Shown piece by piece: positions 1 through 8,997 of a stretch of 34,372 nucleotides of DNA. The notes beneath the pieces are model-generated. The model worked only from the letters and a program-made list of their open reading frames with translations, did no database searches and was not told the origin of the DNA. Within the stretch, counting starts at the first letter, position 1. The number at the start of each line of letters is the position of its first letter. The DNA is taken from contig DCQQ01000001.1 in NCBI GenBank assembly GCA_002323515.1, positions 6,690 to 41,061 on the forward strand. The letters are read 5' to 3'. The stretch comes from Balneolaceae bacterium UBA1514 (lineage in GTDB: Bacteria; Bacteroidota; Rhodothermia; Balneolales; Balneolaceae). Position numbers and translations under genes: made by a program.

Positions 1-1
1 G

Positions 2-2050
2 GGTCATCCCTCCAAATTTTTCGCTCTAGCGCTGGCCCCTTGGATGTTAGTTGGATACTGGATCATTACTAGGAGCCCCAATATCTTGCGAGGTCTACTG
101 GTATTTTCGATTGCAGTAAGCCTTGAATTCAGAGCCGGGCATCCGCAAATCACCTATTACTTTTTATTTGTTCTTCTCTTTGTTTGGCTGTTTGATGTGT
201 GGAATGGACTTAAAACTAAGGAGCAGCAAAAGTGGATTAAACTAACCCTAGTACTACTTGTGGGGGGACTTATTGGAGTCGCTGGTAATGCGGAAAAGTT
301 ACTACCCTTGCAAGAATATGCTCAATATAGTATCCGTGGAGGATCTGACATTTCCGAAACAACAGGCTTAGATAAATCCTATGCTTTTGCTTGGTCTCAG
401 GGCATTAAAGAAACTTTGACTCTTCTGCTTCCAAATGCTTTTGGTGGTGCCTCTCCAAACTATTGGGGTCCTAAAACGGTTACCAGTGGCCCTCACTATC
501 TCGGCTTTCTTGCAATTCCATTTATCATCTTTGGCCTTATCAAACGCAGGGATTACACTCCCTTTGCTTTTCTCTCCATTGGCATGCTTGCACTATTCTT
601 TTCTTGGGGAGAAAACTTCTCAACGTTCAATAACCTTGCTTTTAACACCATCCCATTTTTTGACAAATTTAGAGCGCCCGAGACCTGGCTAGTTATAAGC
701 TCATTCAGTGCGTCTATTTTAGTGACCTATGGATTGGAGGCACTGCCTAAATTTAAACCAAATAAATTTAGCTTGACTAAAGTACGGGTTCCTTTGATAG
801 TGATTGCAGGGGTTTTTGGCTTTGCATTTTTAAGCTATAGCAGCTTAGACTATACGAATCCCCAAGAAGTTGACCGATTTGCCAATAAAATTGCTCAACA
901 AAATCAAGTTAGTCCTTCGAATGCGCAAGTTAGAAGTCAAGCTGCCAATTATGTTCAACAACGATTGGTACCTGAACGGGAAGACCTAGCAAGAGCTGAT
1001 TTTATACGCTTTGGAGTACTCAGTGTTGTACTTTTTGGCCTACTCTATGCCTATTTTAGCGCTAAACTATCCTACACCGTGGTCTTACTACTTTTATTCG
1101 GATTGCAAGGCTACGATTTGTTACAGGTTGGATTTCGATTCGTGCCAGAGTCGGGCTTTACTCACCAAAACCCTTACGATTCAGCATTTATGGAACGGCA
1201 AGCACGCCCACTTGATCGCTTCATCCAGCAAAATATATATGACGAAAACGGAATCTATGAACACCGGGTCTTACCTCTTCTAGACAACCCATTCAACAAC
1301 GCAGTACCATCCTATTTTTACCCTACCATTGGAGGGTACAGTGGGGCAAAACTAAGTTTGTTCCAGGATGTTTTTATGTCCAATAATGCCGCTCTATTCG
1401 ACGGCCCCTTGGGAATCAACCTAGATTTACTGCGATTATTTGGCACCAAATATATAACCTATGGTGGAGGCTTAAATGTACCTGGCATAGTTCCTGTGTA
1501 CTCTACTGAACAGGGGTCGGTCTATGAAGTAACAAACATACTACCAAAAGCATTTTTTGTGGATTCCGTCCGACTTGTTAACAGCGGCCCAGAAGCATTT
1601 GACTATTTAAAAAATCCAGCTAGAATTGATTTCTCATCCACTGCTCTAGTAGAACAAGTAGACTTATGGCAAGACCAAGCTACCCAAAAAATCAACGGAT
1701 TATCAAATTCTTCACTGGTTGATTCGACCAGTCTCGCAACCGTTACAAGGTACAATGGCGCAGAGCTTGAAGTTAGTATAAGACGCTCATCACCAGGTTT
1801 TCTAGTAATCAATGAGATGTATTACCCAGCGGGATGGAAAGCCCTATTGAATGGCGAAGAGATTCAAATTTATAGAACAAACTACTTTTTACGCGGTTTA
1901 ATCATACCACCTGGTGAACACGAACTCACTCTTGATTTCAAACCCAACTCATTTAGTCAGGGCATACTTATTTCTTGGCTCTCGGTAGCCTTACAATTGC
2001 TGCTAGGGCTTTGGTTGGGAATAATGTGGTACCGAAGTAAAGAATTGTAG
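2..2050 (+). CDS. YfhO-family integral membrane protein, 5'-truncated by window edge
   Basis: The reading frame is open to the left edge (the residues before the first internal Met read GHPSKFFALALAPW), so the true start lies outside the window and ATG at 44 is internal. Many hydrophobic helices fill the first 250 residues, another set lies around 320-360, and a last helix sits near the C terminus. The soluble C-terminal part carries YYPAGWKALLNGEEI and a PPGEHELTLDFKP stretch, typical of the end of YfhO / GT-C-like membrane proteins. Known family members take part in lipid-linked sugar transfer or glycosylation of cell-envelope polymers; the exact donor and acceptor cannot be read from the sequence. 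The stop codon abuts the start of the next gene, so the two are probably co-transcribed. Assignment to the family is firm; substrate is unknown. Confidence 0.85.
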   Translation, partial: GHPSKFFALALAPWMLVGYWIITRSPNILRGLLVFSIAVSLEFRAGHPQITYYFLFVLLFVWLFDVWNGLKTKEQQKWIKLTLVLLVGGLIGVAGNAEKLLPLQEYAQYSIRGGSDISETTGLDKSYAFAWSQGIKETLTLLLPNAFGGASPNYWGPKTVTSGPHYLGFLAIPFIIFGLIKRRDYTPFAFLSIGMLALFFSWGENFSTFNNLAFNTIPFFDKFRAPETWLVISSFSASILVTYGLEALPKFKPNKFSLTKVRVPLIVIAGVFGFAFLSYSSLDYTNPQEVDRFANKIAQQNQVSPSNAQVRSQAANYVQQRLVPEREDLARADFIRFGVLSVVLFGLLYAYFSAKLSYTVVLLLLFGLQGYDLLQVGFRFVPESGFTHQNPYDSAFMERQARPLDRFIQQNIYDENGIYEHRVLPLLDNPFNNAVPSYFYPTIGGYSGAKLSLFQDVFMSNNAALFDGPLGINLDLLRLFGTKYITYGGGLNVPGIVPVYSTEQGSVYEVTNILPKAFFVDSVRLVNSGPEAFDYLKNPARIDFSSTALVEQVDLWQDQATQKINGLSNSSLVDSTSLATVTRYNGAELEVSIRRSSPGFLVINEMYYPAGWKALLNGEEIQIYRTNYFLRGLIIPPGEHELTLDFKPNSFSQGILISWLSVALQLLLGLWLGIMWYRSKEL

Positions 2051-3364
2051 ATGGAAAAAAAGCCTAAGGTCTTAGTTATTAGCTATTACTGGTATCCATT
2101 TGCAGGTGTGGGTACCTACCGAGTTTCTAGATTTGTAAAATATCTTCAACGCCTAGGATGGGAAGTGGTAGTTTTAACTGCAAAAAAAGCCTCATCTGGT
2201 CACCGTTCAGATCCTGATGATCCATTACTTGCTCGCGTGAAGGTATATAGATCATCCATCATTGAACCGACTCAATTACTTTCGAAAAAGAATTCCGGCA
2301 AAACTAGTGTTACACACAACCCTTCTATATTTTACGCTAAAAACAAAGGATTTCTTGCCAAAATAGCTGTTTGGATGCGGTTAAATATCCTCATCCCAGA
2401 TGCCAAACTAACGTGGAAATGGTTTGCTGTCCCATTAGGAAGAAAGGTGATTAAGCAAGAAGCACCCGATATCATTTTTTCCACCTCACCACCTCCTACA
2501 ACTCATCGAATAGCGCAACAATTAGCTTCCTGGAGCGCAATCCCTTGGTTAGCAGATTTCAGAGATCCATGGACCAACATATACTACTATGATCAAACTC
2601 CTTTAGGAACTTTAGCGGCGAAAAAAAATAAACGATTAGAAGAAAAAGTTATTCGCTCTGCCGATAAGATAACCGTGGTAAATCATGGGTTTTTTGATGA
2701 ATTACCCGATTCAATAATGGCCAAAATGCAGCGAATAACCAATGGGTATGATCCGGATCACATCCAAGCTCAAGAAAATATTCCTCATAGAAACGAAGGC
2801 TTTACGATTCGATATTTTGGAAGTTTAAAAATAAATCAAAGACCAACTGCTTTTTTAGAGGCCCTAAGCCGAATCGAAAATGAAACTCCTGAAATTGCCC
2901 ATCGAATACGTTTCGAATTCTTCGGGAGTTTGGATTCAAGTGTAGAAGCAGAAATAGAGTCGATTTGTGATAATATCACCTTCAAAAGAAATGAGTTTAT
3001 TCAGCACTCAGATATGATGACTTTACTACCAAAAAGTGACCTTTTACTATTATCCATTGGAAACTCGAAAAACAGTAATTATGCCTTATCAACTAAAGTA
3101 TTTGAATACATGATTTCTGGCTCTAAAGTTCTTGGTATTGGCCCTAGCCAAGGCGCCGCTGCGGAAGTAGTTGCCAAAACAGGTATTGGCAAATTTTTCG
3201 AAAGAGATGATACAGCAGGCGTTTACGCTTATTTAATCACCTGTTTTGAGGCATTCAATCGCGATGAGTCACCATATATTAATAGAAACGAGTCTATGGA
3301 GAAATACAGCTTCAATAAACTCTCTCAGCAATTAGACTCGACTATGAAGGAGCTTATTCGTTAG
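2051..3364 (+). CDS. GT4-family glycosyltransferase
   Basis: The protein has 437 residues with a GT-B layout: an N-terminal Rossmann half beginning VLVISYYWYPFAGVGTYR, a mid-protein FSTSPPPTTH and LADFRDPWTN block, and a C-terminal half with FTIRYFGSL and TKVFEYMISGSKVLGIG. The DFRDPW segment and the late E-containing nucleotide-sugar site (KVFEYM) are characteristic of GT4 retaining enzymes of surface polysaccharide clusters. ATG follows the stop of the YfhO gene with no gap, indicating translational coupling. It probably adds a sugar to a lipid-linked oligosaccharide at the cytoplasmic face; the sugar is not predictable. Its 3' end overlaps the convergent acyl-ligase gene by 4 bp. Confidence 0.85.
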   Translation: MEKKPKVLVISYYWYPFAGVGTYRVSRFVKYLQRLGWEVVVLTAKKASSGHRSDPDDPLLARVKVYRSSIIEPTQLLSKKNSGKTSVTHNPSIFYAKNKGFLAKIAVWMRLNILIPDAKLTWKWFAVPLGRKVIKQEAPDIIFSTSPPPTTHRIAQQLASWSAIPWLADFRDPWTNIYYYDQTPLGTLAAKKNKRLEEKVIRSADKITVVNHGFFDELPDSIMAKMQRITNGYDPDHIQAQENIPHRNEGFTIRYFGSLKINQRPTAFLEALSRIENETPEIAHRIRFEFFGSLDSSVEAEIESICDNITFKRNEFIQHSDMMTLLPKSDLLLLSIGNSKNSNYALSTKVFEYMISGSKVLGIGPSQGAAAEVVAKTGIGKFFERDDTAGVYAYLITCFEAFNRDESPYINRNESMEKYSFNKLSQQLDSTMKELIR

Positions 3365-4836
3365 TTTATGGCTTTTTTGTGAGCCCTTTCGTTAACTAAC
3401 GCTTCTCTTTTTTTCTTACCAGTATTGGTATAGGGTATGCTACCAACATATTCAAACTGAGTTGGAATTTTATACGAATCGAGCGATTCACGCAAAATAT
3501 TCACCCACTCCTGTGTGCTCAATTTTATATCATTAGATACAATAAATGCCTGTATTTGTTCACCCAGTAATTCATTGGCCATCGCGCAACAAGCACAATC
3601 TTGGACAGTTGGGTGGCTCATGAGGTGTCGCTCAATCTCCTGAGGGAATACTTTTTTACCCCCAATATTGATAACATCATCGTTCCTACCTTTCAATTGA
3701 ATATGCCCACTGGGTGTTAGAATAGCAAGATCCCCCGTCCTAAACCATCCGTTTACCAAAACCTGCTGACTTCGCTCCTGGTCATTCCAATATCCAGGGG
3801 TTTGTATGGATCCACGTACCGTAATTTCACCTAGCTCCCCAACGGATACAGGGCTCATTGATGCATCCACAATTGCAACATCTACATTAGGCGCCGGCTT
3901 ACCCAAGGTATCCAAATGGGCTGCATCATCATGAAACTCAGTAAAAATATTGGCCGCGACCTCCGTCAATCCATAATGCATACAAATCCGAGTGGATGGA
4001 AGCTGTTCCGCCAATTCTCTCTTCTGCTCAGCCGGCATGGGCATACTACCAAATTCAATGTAATTTAACTTCTGAAAATAAGGTATGTAACGATCTTTCA
4101 TCAATTTTTTTACCACTTGATAACCGGTGGGCACCATACATAAGCCAGTAGCACCATCTGAAATATGATCAAAAAACCGCTGGGGAAACATAAACCCTTC
4201 TTCTAAAATAGCTGTCGCCCCCATCATTAAGTTTACCCGTAACCTTCGAAGTCCAAAGGCATGATGTAGTGATAGTGGGATTATTTCTTTATCGTGAGGT
4301 GTATTCCCGATGAATTCATTTGAGTTGACAGCCCCAGCAAAGATATTTTCATGGGTAAGTTGTACCCCTTTTTGAGAACCTGTCGTACCTGTGGTAAATA
4401 AAATATCTGCAATCTCATTGCCTTGAGGAAAAGGGTTTATTTCTCCTGGTTGATGAGTATCGATATCCTGATCCAACTCTTCAAAGGCGAAACTAGTTTC
4501 TAGGGAGCCTGGGAATAATGCTATCGCTGGTTCAATTTGAATAAATAATTCATTTAGTTCTGCTGGTGCCATCCTCGCATCAACAGGTACAGCAATAGCA
4601 CCTATTCGATGGCAGGCCAAATAAATGGCTGGAAAGCGCAAGGATGTCTGCCCATGAAATAATATTCTATCCCCCCGTTTGACCCCTTTAGCTGTAAAAA
4701 AGTAGCCATATGCTTCCACCCAATACGCAAGTTGTGTATAACTTAGCGAATAATCCTTCCAAATTATGGCTGTTTTATTCGGGTTTTCTTCAACTACTTG
4801 AAAAAAAGAATGAATAATGGAATTGGGCGTTGACAT
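3361..4836 (-). CDS. AMP-dependent acyl (acyl-CoA/acyl-ACP) ligase
   Basis: This 491-residue ANL-superfamily adenylating enzyme has the full motif set: P-loop-like TTGTTGSQKGV (about 148-158), MHYGLTEVA, GWFRTGDLA, the hinge LKGRNDDVINIGGKKVFP, and the C-terminal catalytic Lys region NTGKKKR. It activates a carboxylic acid as an acyl-adenylate and passes it to a thiol. An acyl carrier protein gene ends 5 bp upstream in the same operon, so the likely acceptor is that ACP's phosphopantetheine rather than, or as well as, CoA. With the LpxD-like acyltransferase further upstream it would supply the acyl group for sugar modification. The acid cannot be deduced. Last gene of the leftward polysaccharide operon. 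Confidence 0.88.
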   Translation of the reverse strand: MSTPNSIIHSFFQVVEENPNKTAIIWKDYSLSYTQLAYWVEAYGYFFTAKGVKRGDRILFHGQTSLRFPAIYLACHRIGAIAVPVDARMAPAELNELFIQIEPAIALFPGSLETSFAFEELDQDIDTHQPGEINPFPQGNEIADILFTTGTTGSQKGVQLTHENIFAGAVNSNEFIGNTPHDKEIIPLSLHHAFGLRRLRVNLMMGATAILEEGFMFPQRFFDHISDGATGLCMVPTGYQVVKKLMKDRYIPYFQKLNYIEFGSMPMPAEQKRELAEQLPSTRICMHYGLTEVAANIFTEFHDDAAHLDTLGKPAPNVDVAIVDASMSPVSVGELGEITVRGSIQTPGYWNDQERSQQVLVNGWFRTGDLAILTPSGHIQLKGRNDDVINIGGKKVFPQEIERHLMSHPTVQDCACCAMANELLGEQIQAFIVSNDIKLSTQEWVNILRESLDSYKIPTQFEYVGSIPYTNTGKKKREALVNERAHKKAIN

Positions 4837-4841
4837 TCCGC

Positions 4842-5072
4842 TTAGGATAATTCTTCGATTAGTTCTTTGAAATGAGCTACCGATTCAAGCTTAGCAATTT
4901 GTTCAGGGGTAATTTCAATATCGTACTCATCTTCGATAGCGGTTATAATATTAATATGACCTAGAGAGTCCCAACCAGGTAAGTCTTGAGAAGTAGTTTG
5001 GTCGTTAATTTGTGTATCTGCTGACAACATGAGTGTTTGTCGAATCAGTTCTTCTATGTTGTTCATTACCAT
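4842..5072 (-). CDS. Acyl carrier protein, cluster-dedicated
   Basis: A small acidic protein of about 76 residues with the GWDSLGH phosphopantetheine-attachment motif (Ser36 from this start) and the usual four-helix ACP spacing, ending HFKELIEELS. Three starts are possible: TTG at 5078 overlapping the TGA of the upstream gene, ATG at 5072, and ATG at 5066; the ATG codons are preferred and no clear ribosome-binding site decides between them. The sequence differs from housekeeping fatty-acid ACP (no DSLD motif), and its position between an LpxD-like N-acyltransferase and an acyl ligase indicates a dedicated carrier that delivers an activated acyl group to the sugar enzyme. It could alternatively receive acyl chains from general metabolism. 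Confidence 0.85.
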   Translation of the reverse strand: MVMNNIEELIRQTLMLSADTQINDQTTSQDLPGWDSLGHINIITAIEDEYDIEITPEQIAKLESVAHFKELIEELS

Positions 5073-5074
5073 TT

Positions 5075-5998
5075 TCAAGTTTTAGGAATAATTTTTTGCC
5101 CAATTGCTTGGTAGTGATCAGGAATAGATTGGGTTACCGTTGCACCAATTGCAACAAATGCATGATCACCAATACTAAGTTTATTCAAAATAGTTACACC
5201 CGGACTAAGCCAAACATGATCCCCAATAGTGGTAGAACCAGCGATAGAAACTGCCCCAGTAATTAGGCAATGCTTCCCTATTTTCACATTATGTGAGATG
5301 TGTACTGCTTTCGATATCTTAGTTCCTTCGCCTATAAAGGTATCTTGAATCGCACCTCTATCAATGGTACTGCCTGCCCCTACTTCGACCCGATTGGATA
5401 ATCGAACCCCGCCAAGATGAGGAAATCGCTCCCAAGCCCCCTGAGAAGTTTTAGCCAATCCGAAGCCTTCAGCACCTAAAACTACACCTGCTTCAATGAC
5501 TACCTCATCTCCAATTATCACCCCATCATAGAGGAAACAATTACCATGAATATTGGTTCTAGCTCCTATTACGCACTTACCAATAGTGCAATTAGGTCCT
5601 ATACTAGCCGAGGGATCTATCTCTGCTTCCGGATGTACTACGCAGCTAGAATGTACTCCAAGTTCATTTTGGTCAACAGTGATTGATCGAGTCATCCTAG
5701 TAAAGGCAAGTTTCGGATCCACCACCTTAATCAGTGACTTTGTGGATTGAACTTTCGAACTCAACACTATGCTCTCATCACACACAATAACAGTTGCTTG
5801 AGTTTTTTCAACGATCTCTTGTTTGTTATTTGCACTAGGATGACACCATGTAATGGCTTTTTTACTAGGATCATATTTTTTATCGTCTATAGAAGCCACT
5901 AAATCTAAGCGATAATTATCAGCCGAACCCTCTCGGCTGTAGGCACCACGCAGTACCTCTAATAGATTATTAAGGAAAAAAGGCTGATTATTGGCCAT
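5075..5998 (-). CDS. LpxD-like left-handed beta-helix N-acyltransferase
   Basis: The protein has 307 residues. An N-terminal region of about 110 residues is followed by hexapeptide repeats (SIGPNCTIGKCVIGA and onward). The central block LGAEGFGLAK, then RFPHLGGVRL and AGSTIDRGAIQDTFIG, followed by VHISHNVKIG, matches LpxD, including the expected catalytic His (about 236) in SHNV. LpxD transfers a 3-hydroxyacyl chain from acyl-ACP to the amino group of UDP-3-O-acylglucosamine. This copy is shorter than typical LpxD (about 340), lacking the C-terminal helical extension. It sits beside an ACP, an acyl ligase and a deacetylase rather than lpxA/lpxC/fabZ. I infer a paralogue acylating an amino sugar of the surface polymer; a lipid A role is possible but less likely. 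Confidence 0.82.
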   Translation of the reverse strand: MANNQPFFLNNLLEVLRGAYSREGSADNYRLDLVASIDDKKYDPSKKAITWCHPSANNKQEIVEKTQATVIVCDESIVLSSKVQSTKSLIKVVDPKLAFTRMTRSITVDQNELGVHSSCVVHPEAEIDPSASIGPNCTIGKCVIGARTNIHGNCFLYDGVIIGDEVVIEAGVVLGAEGFGLAKTSQGAWERFPHLGGVRLSNRVEVGAGSTIDRGAIQDTFIGEGTKISKAVHISHNVKIGKHCLITGAVSIAGSTTIGDHVWLSPGVTILNKLSIGDHAFVAIGATVTQSIPDHYQAIGQKIIPKT

Positions 5999-6032
5999 AG
6001 ATTTAAAAACTCAGGTTAGAATAGAAAAGCAA

Positions 6033-6671
6033 CTATAATTTAAGTCTTTTAACTTCAAAAGCCTCAGCAAAAGCCTCGTTGACCTGTACCCCACGAACAC
6101 GGGCTAAACCCTCTATAAATTCTTTTGTAAAATATGGGCGTTGTTTTTCGAACTGTGAATAATAGGCTTGCATCATCTTCCACTTTAAATCCAAGTGTCG
6201 CTGCTCTAGTGGCACAAAAGCCTGAGTGTAAAAGCTTATATGATTCCATGGAAGTTCATATCCCCAAATACTAACCTGCTTAAACGCTCTCAACCCCTCA
6301 TTATGAACTACTTGATGATCTTGATGCAGATCACTACCAGAGGGAACCAATACTAAATCTGGTTTGATTTGCTGGCGTAACTTAACTAATTCCTCAAGAA
6401 CTTCTTGTCGGTGATAGGACAACATTCTAACCTGATAATCATAGACAAATAACTGCTCTTTTGGGATGCCTAGAATATCCATAGACGCATGGAATTCATC
6501 CCTCAATTGATCTGGATTGGCACCTTCGGGTAAGGATGCTCTAGCGGTTGAAAAAGCGGCAACATAAATCTTCTTACCCTCCTCTAAAAAGCGTGCAATG
6601 GTTCCGCCACAACCCAACTCTGCATCGTCGGTATGTGGGGCTAGAATAAGGACTGTTTGAATGCTTTGCAT
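6033..6671 (-). CDS. PIG-L / LmbE family N-deacetylase
   Basis: The protein has 212 residues beginning with VLILAPHTDDAELGCGGT, the family's zinc-site motif (His13, Asp15, Asp16; the usual Pro between His and Asp is Thr here). A second metal/catalytic motif HQDHQVVHNEG lies at about 110-120. Such enzymes remove the N-acetyl group from GlcNAc-type sugars in GPI precursors, mycothiol, bacillithiol and some polysaccharides. Placed between acyltransferase genes, it probably exposes an amine on a polysaccharide sugar that the neighbouring LpxD-like enzyme can re-acylate; this pairing is inference. A bacillithiol-type BshB role is an alternative, but there is no bshA or bshC nearby. Confidence 0.85.
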   Translation of the reverse strand: MQSIQTVLILAPHTDDAELGCGGTIARFLEEGKKIYVAAFSTARASLPEGANPDQLRDEFHASMDILGIPKEQLFVYDYQVRMLSYHRQEVLEELVKLRQQIKPDLVLVPSGSDLHQDHQVVHNEGLRAFKQVSIWGYELPWNHISFYTQAFVPLEQRHLDLKWKMMQAYYSQFEKQRPYFTKEFIEGLARVRGVQVNEAFAEAFEVKRLKL

Positions 6672-6685
6672 AGGGTTAAGTTAGG

Positions 6686-7366
6686 TTATTGTACTTTTTT
6701 ATAAAATATATGCTCAATCTTAGAAAGACTCCGATTCGAACGAATGTGATTTTTTATTACAGCTAGATTGGACAACTGGGTTGTATTTATTAATGTGAAA
6801 GAATGACCTATATGGTTGATGAGGAATTGCTGCATTTTGATGTGAAATTTCATTCCCCGAGCTTTAGGAATAACCCCTGTCATCAATCCCTTATATGTCT
6901 GATGATCGACTATTTTTAACATAAAAAATCCAACTACCTCATTGCTGAATTCAATAACAGCGGTTAAAATATTTGGGTCATTTATATTATTTGTAATTGA
7001 TGCACCGTAATATTTCTTACAAGCACTCTCATCAAAAAATATTGGGTTATTAAAACGGGTCCTGTATTCCTCATTTTGACACATGGATTTTAAGTTCAAT
7101 GCTGAAATAAGTGAATGATCATCCTCTTCAATCAAACGAATACCTTCATACACTTCTTGAGATGGTTCAACCTCTGTCGCAAATTCAATGAAAGACTCTA
7201 CAAGTGAAAATCCATGCTTTTGAGCCTCAATTATTCCTGAAAAATCGTCACTTGACAGCCTAAGTTCATAGAGCCCCTCTTCCTTACATAACTTAGGATC
7301 ATCAGTGGAATCTAATCGATACCACTGGATACCATAAAATTCAGTCATCCATGAATCTAGTTTCAT
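6686..7366 (-). CDS. wecD: WecD-like GNAT N-acetyltransferase (dTDP-fucosamine type)
   Basis: I choose ATG at 7366, 4 bp past the previous gene's stop, giving about 226 residues like E. coli WecD (224); a longer frame would overlap the upstream gene. Similarity to WecD extends along the length: KHGFSLVES, then the YRTRFNNPIFFDESACKKYY block (matching the SRFRAPWYAP region of WecD), EVVGFFMLK, and a late NLAVIKNHIRSN segment. The acetyl-CoA loop, normally Q/RxxGxG/A, is weakly conserved (VIPKARGMKFH). WecD acetylates the 4-amino group of dTDP-4-amino-4,6-dideoxygalactose to give dTDP-Fuc4NAc. The WecE and WecF homologues upstream in the operon support this role. The exact acyl donor is not shown by the sequence. 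Confidence 0.72.
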   Translation of the reverse strand: MKLDSWMTEFYGIQWYRLDSTDDPKLCKEEGLYELRLSSDDFSGIIEAQKHGFSLVESFIEFATEVEPSQEVYEGIRLIEEDDHSLISALNLKSMCQNEEYRTRFNNPIFFDESACKKYYGASITNNINDPNILTAVIEFSNEVVGFFMLKIVDHQTYKGLMTGVIPKARGMKFHIKMQQFLINHIGHSFTLINTTQLSNLAVIKNHIRSNRSLSKIEHIFYKKVQ

Positions 7367-7370
7367 ATAA

Positions 7371-7853
7371 TCACTTTTTCTTGTAGAGTTTCGCGGGATT
7401 ACCAAACCATATCTCATTATCAGGAACATCATCGCGAACTTGTGAACAAGCGCCAATCACGCAGTTATTCCCGATTGAAGTATTGGGCATAAGGGTGACA
7501 TTAGCGCCAATCATACTTCCATGTCCAACACCCTTCACTTGTTTAACATCATTCTTTTCTAAATTGGGTGTATCTGTTAAAACAAATGAATACTTAATCA
7601 AACAATTATCGCCTATAACTGCATTTGCTGAAATTGTACATCTGCTACCCATCTTGGTATTATTCCCAATGATAACATTATTTCTTATTTCGCAATATGC
7701 TGTGAATGAACAATTTGACCCAATTTTTGCACCTTTCCTTACTATACAGAATGGTCCTAATGTTGTTCCGTCACCTATTTCAACATCATCCTCAACTAAA
7801 GCTAAAGGATGTATCGTTACATTATTTCCGATTTTTGCGTTTTCTGAAATCAT
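7371..7853 (-). CDS. Hexapeptide-repeat (LbH) acyltransferase
   Basis: ATG at 7853 (MISENAKIGNNVTIH) is chosen because it lies 7 bp after the stop of the wecE-like gene, while longer frames overlap that gene. The 160-residue product is almost all left-handed beta-helix repeats ([LIV]-G-x4), with a GVGHGSMIGANVTLMP segment and the common GNPAKLYKKK end. Relatives include WlbB/FdtC-type acetyltransferases that acetylate amino groups on dTDP- or UDP-linked amino sugars. In this operon it is a second acetyltransferase candidate beside the WecD-like GNAT, so either the two act on different positions or sugars, or one has changed donor. The substrate is not identified. Confidence 0.8.
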   Translation of the reverse strand: MISENAKIGNNVTIHPLALVEDDVEIGDGTTLGPFCIVRKGAKIGSNCSFTAYCEIRNNVIIGNNTKMGSRCTISANAVIGDNCLIKYSFVLTDTPNLEKNDVKQVKGVGHGSMIGANVTLMPNTSIGNNCVIGACSQVRDDVPDNEIWFGNPAKLYKKK

Positions 7854-7860
7854 ATTAGAG

Positions 7861-8997
7861 TTAATTATTAGTAAAAAAAAACTGTACCTCATCAATTATA
7901 CGTTTTTGGTCGCCTTCAGTTAAACTAAAAAAAATGGGTAAACGAACAAGCTTTTGAGCGTTTTCTACAGTTGTCGGTAAATGATACTTATTCAAATGTT
8001 GATGGGCAAAATTACTGCTATGTAATGGCACATAATGAAAAACAACAAGGATATTTTTACTTTTCATATAGCTTATAAAGCTGTCTCTTTGTTCTAGACT
8101 GTCTAATAATAGATAGAACATATGGGCATTTGATACAATACTATTAGGTACAACCGGTAGGGTAATTGAATGGGCCTCAGTACCTGAAAGAGAATTATAA
8201 TATCGTTGATATAGTACATTTCTTTTGGTCTGAATCTCATCCAAATGCTCTAACTGGGCTTTTAAAACGGCTGCATTGATATCCGAAGGAAGAAAACTTG
8301 ATCCAATGTCTACCCATGAATATTTATCCAACTCTCCCCTATAAAACTTACTTCTATTAGTTCCTTTTTCTCTAATAATCTCTGCTCTAGCTTTCAAAGT
8401 AGGATCATTAATGATTAATGCACCACCTTCTCCCATCGAAATGTTCTTGGTTTCGTGGAAGGAATAGCAGCCTAAATGACCAATACCCCCTAAATATTTA
8501 CCTTTATATTCAGCATTGATACCCTGTGCTGCATCTTCTACTACGCTAAGATGATGTCTCTGCGCAATATCCATAATTAAATCCATCTCACAACTAACTC
8601 CTGCATAGTGTACTGGCATGATTGCCTTTGTACGTGAGGTGATGGCTTCTTCAATCAACGTCTCATCTATATTTTGTGTATCTGGACGGATATCAACAAA
8701 TACCGGTTTGGCTCCTCTTAAGACTACAGCATTTGCCGTTGAAACAAATGTATAGGAAGGCATAATAACTTCATCTCCCGGACCAATATCTATTAATAAC
8801 ATAGCCATTTCAATGGCATGTGTCCCACTAGTTGTCAAAAGTACTTTTTCAAAACCGAATTTTTCTTCTAAAAATGATTGACACCAGTGCGTATAAAACC
8901 CGTCACCTGAAACCTTATTCCTAAGGTATGCATCTTCTATATACCTTATTTCTGGCCCAAACAAATTTTGCCTGTTAAATGGTATTCGTTCTAACAT
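7861..8997 (-). CDS. wecE: dTDP-4-amino-4,6-dideoxygalactose transaminase
   Basis: The 378-residue DegT/DnrJ/EryC1 aminotransferase is close to E. coli WecE (RffA) along its length. It shares GDEVIMPSYTFVSTANA, VLRGAKPVFVDIRPDT, NIDETLIEEAI, VHYAGVSCEMD, VVEDAAQGI, SFHETKN with the PLP lysine (about 184), EIIREKGTNRS and NAHMFYLLL. It converts dTDP-4-keto-6-deoxyglucose plus glutamate to dTDP-Fuc4N. The start overlaps the end of the wecF-like gene by 7 bp, implying translational coupling. rmlA/rmlB, which make its substrate, are not in this window. This is the best-supported enzyme of the cluster and sets the pathway to 4-amino-4,6-dideoxygalactose. Confidence 0.92.
   Translation of the reverse strand: MLERIPFNRQNLFGPEIRYIEDAYLRNKVSGDGFYTHWCQSFLEEKFGFEKVLLTTSGTHAIEMAMLLIDIGPGDEVIMPSYTFVSTANAVVLRGAKPVFVDIRPDTQNIDETLIEEAITSRTKAIMPVHYAGVSCEMDLIMDIAQRHHLSVVEDAAQGINAEYKGKYLGGIGHLGCYSFHETKNISMGEGGALIINDPTLKARAEIIREKGTNRSKFYRGELDKYSWVDIGSSFLPSDINAAVLKAQLEHLDEIQTKRNVLYQRYYNSLSGTEAHSITLPVVPNSIVSNAHMFYLLLDSLEQRDSFISYMKSKNILVVFHYVPLHSSNFAHQHLNKYHLPTTVENAQKLVRLPIFFSLTEGDQKRIIDEVQFFFTNN

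Noticed and set aside
7367..7456. N-terminal extension of the WecD-like gene
   Set aside because: It would overlap the upstream acyltransferase gene by about 86 bp, and the extra residues do not match WecD; ATG at 7366 gives the family length.
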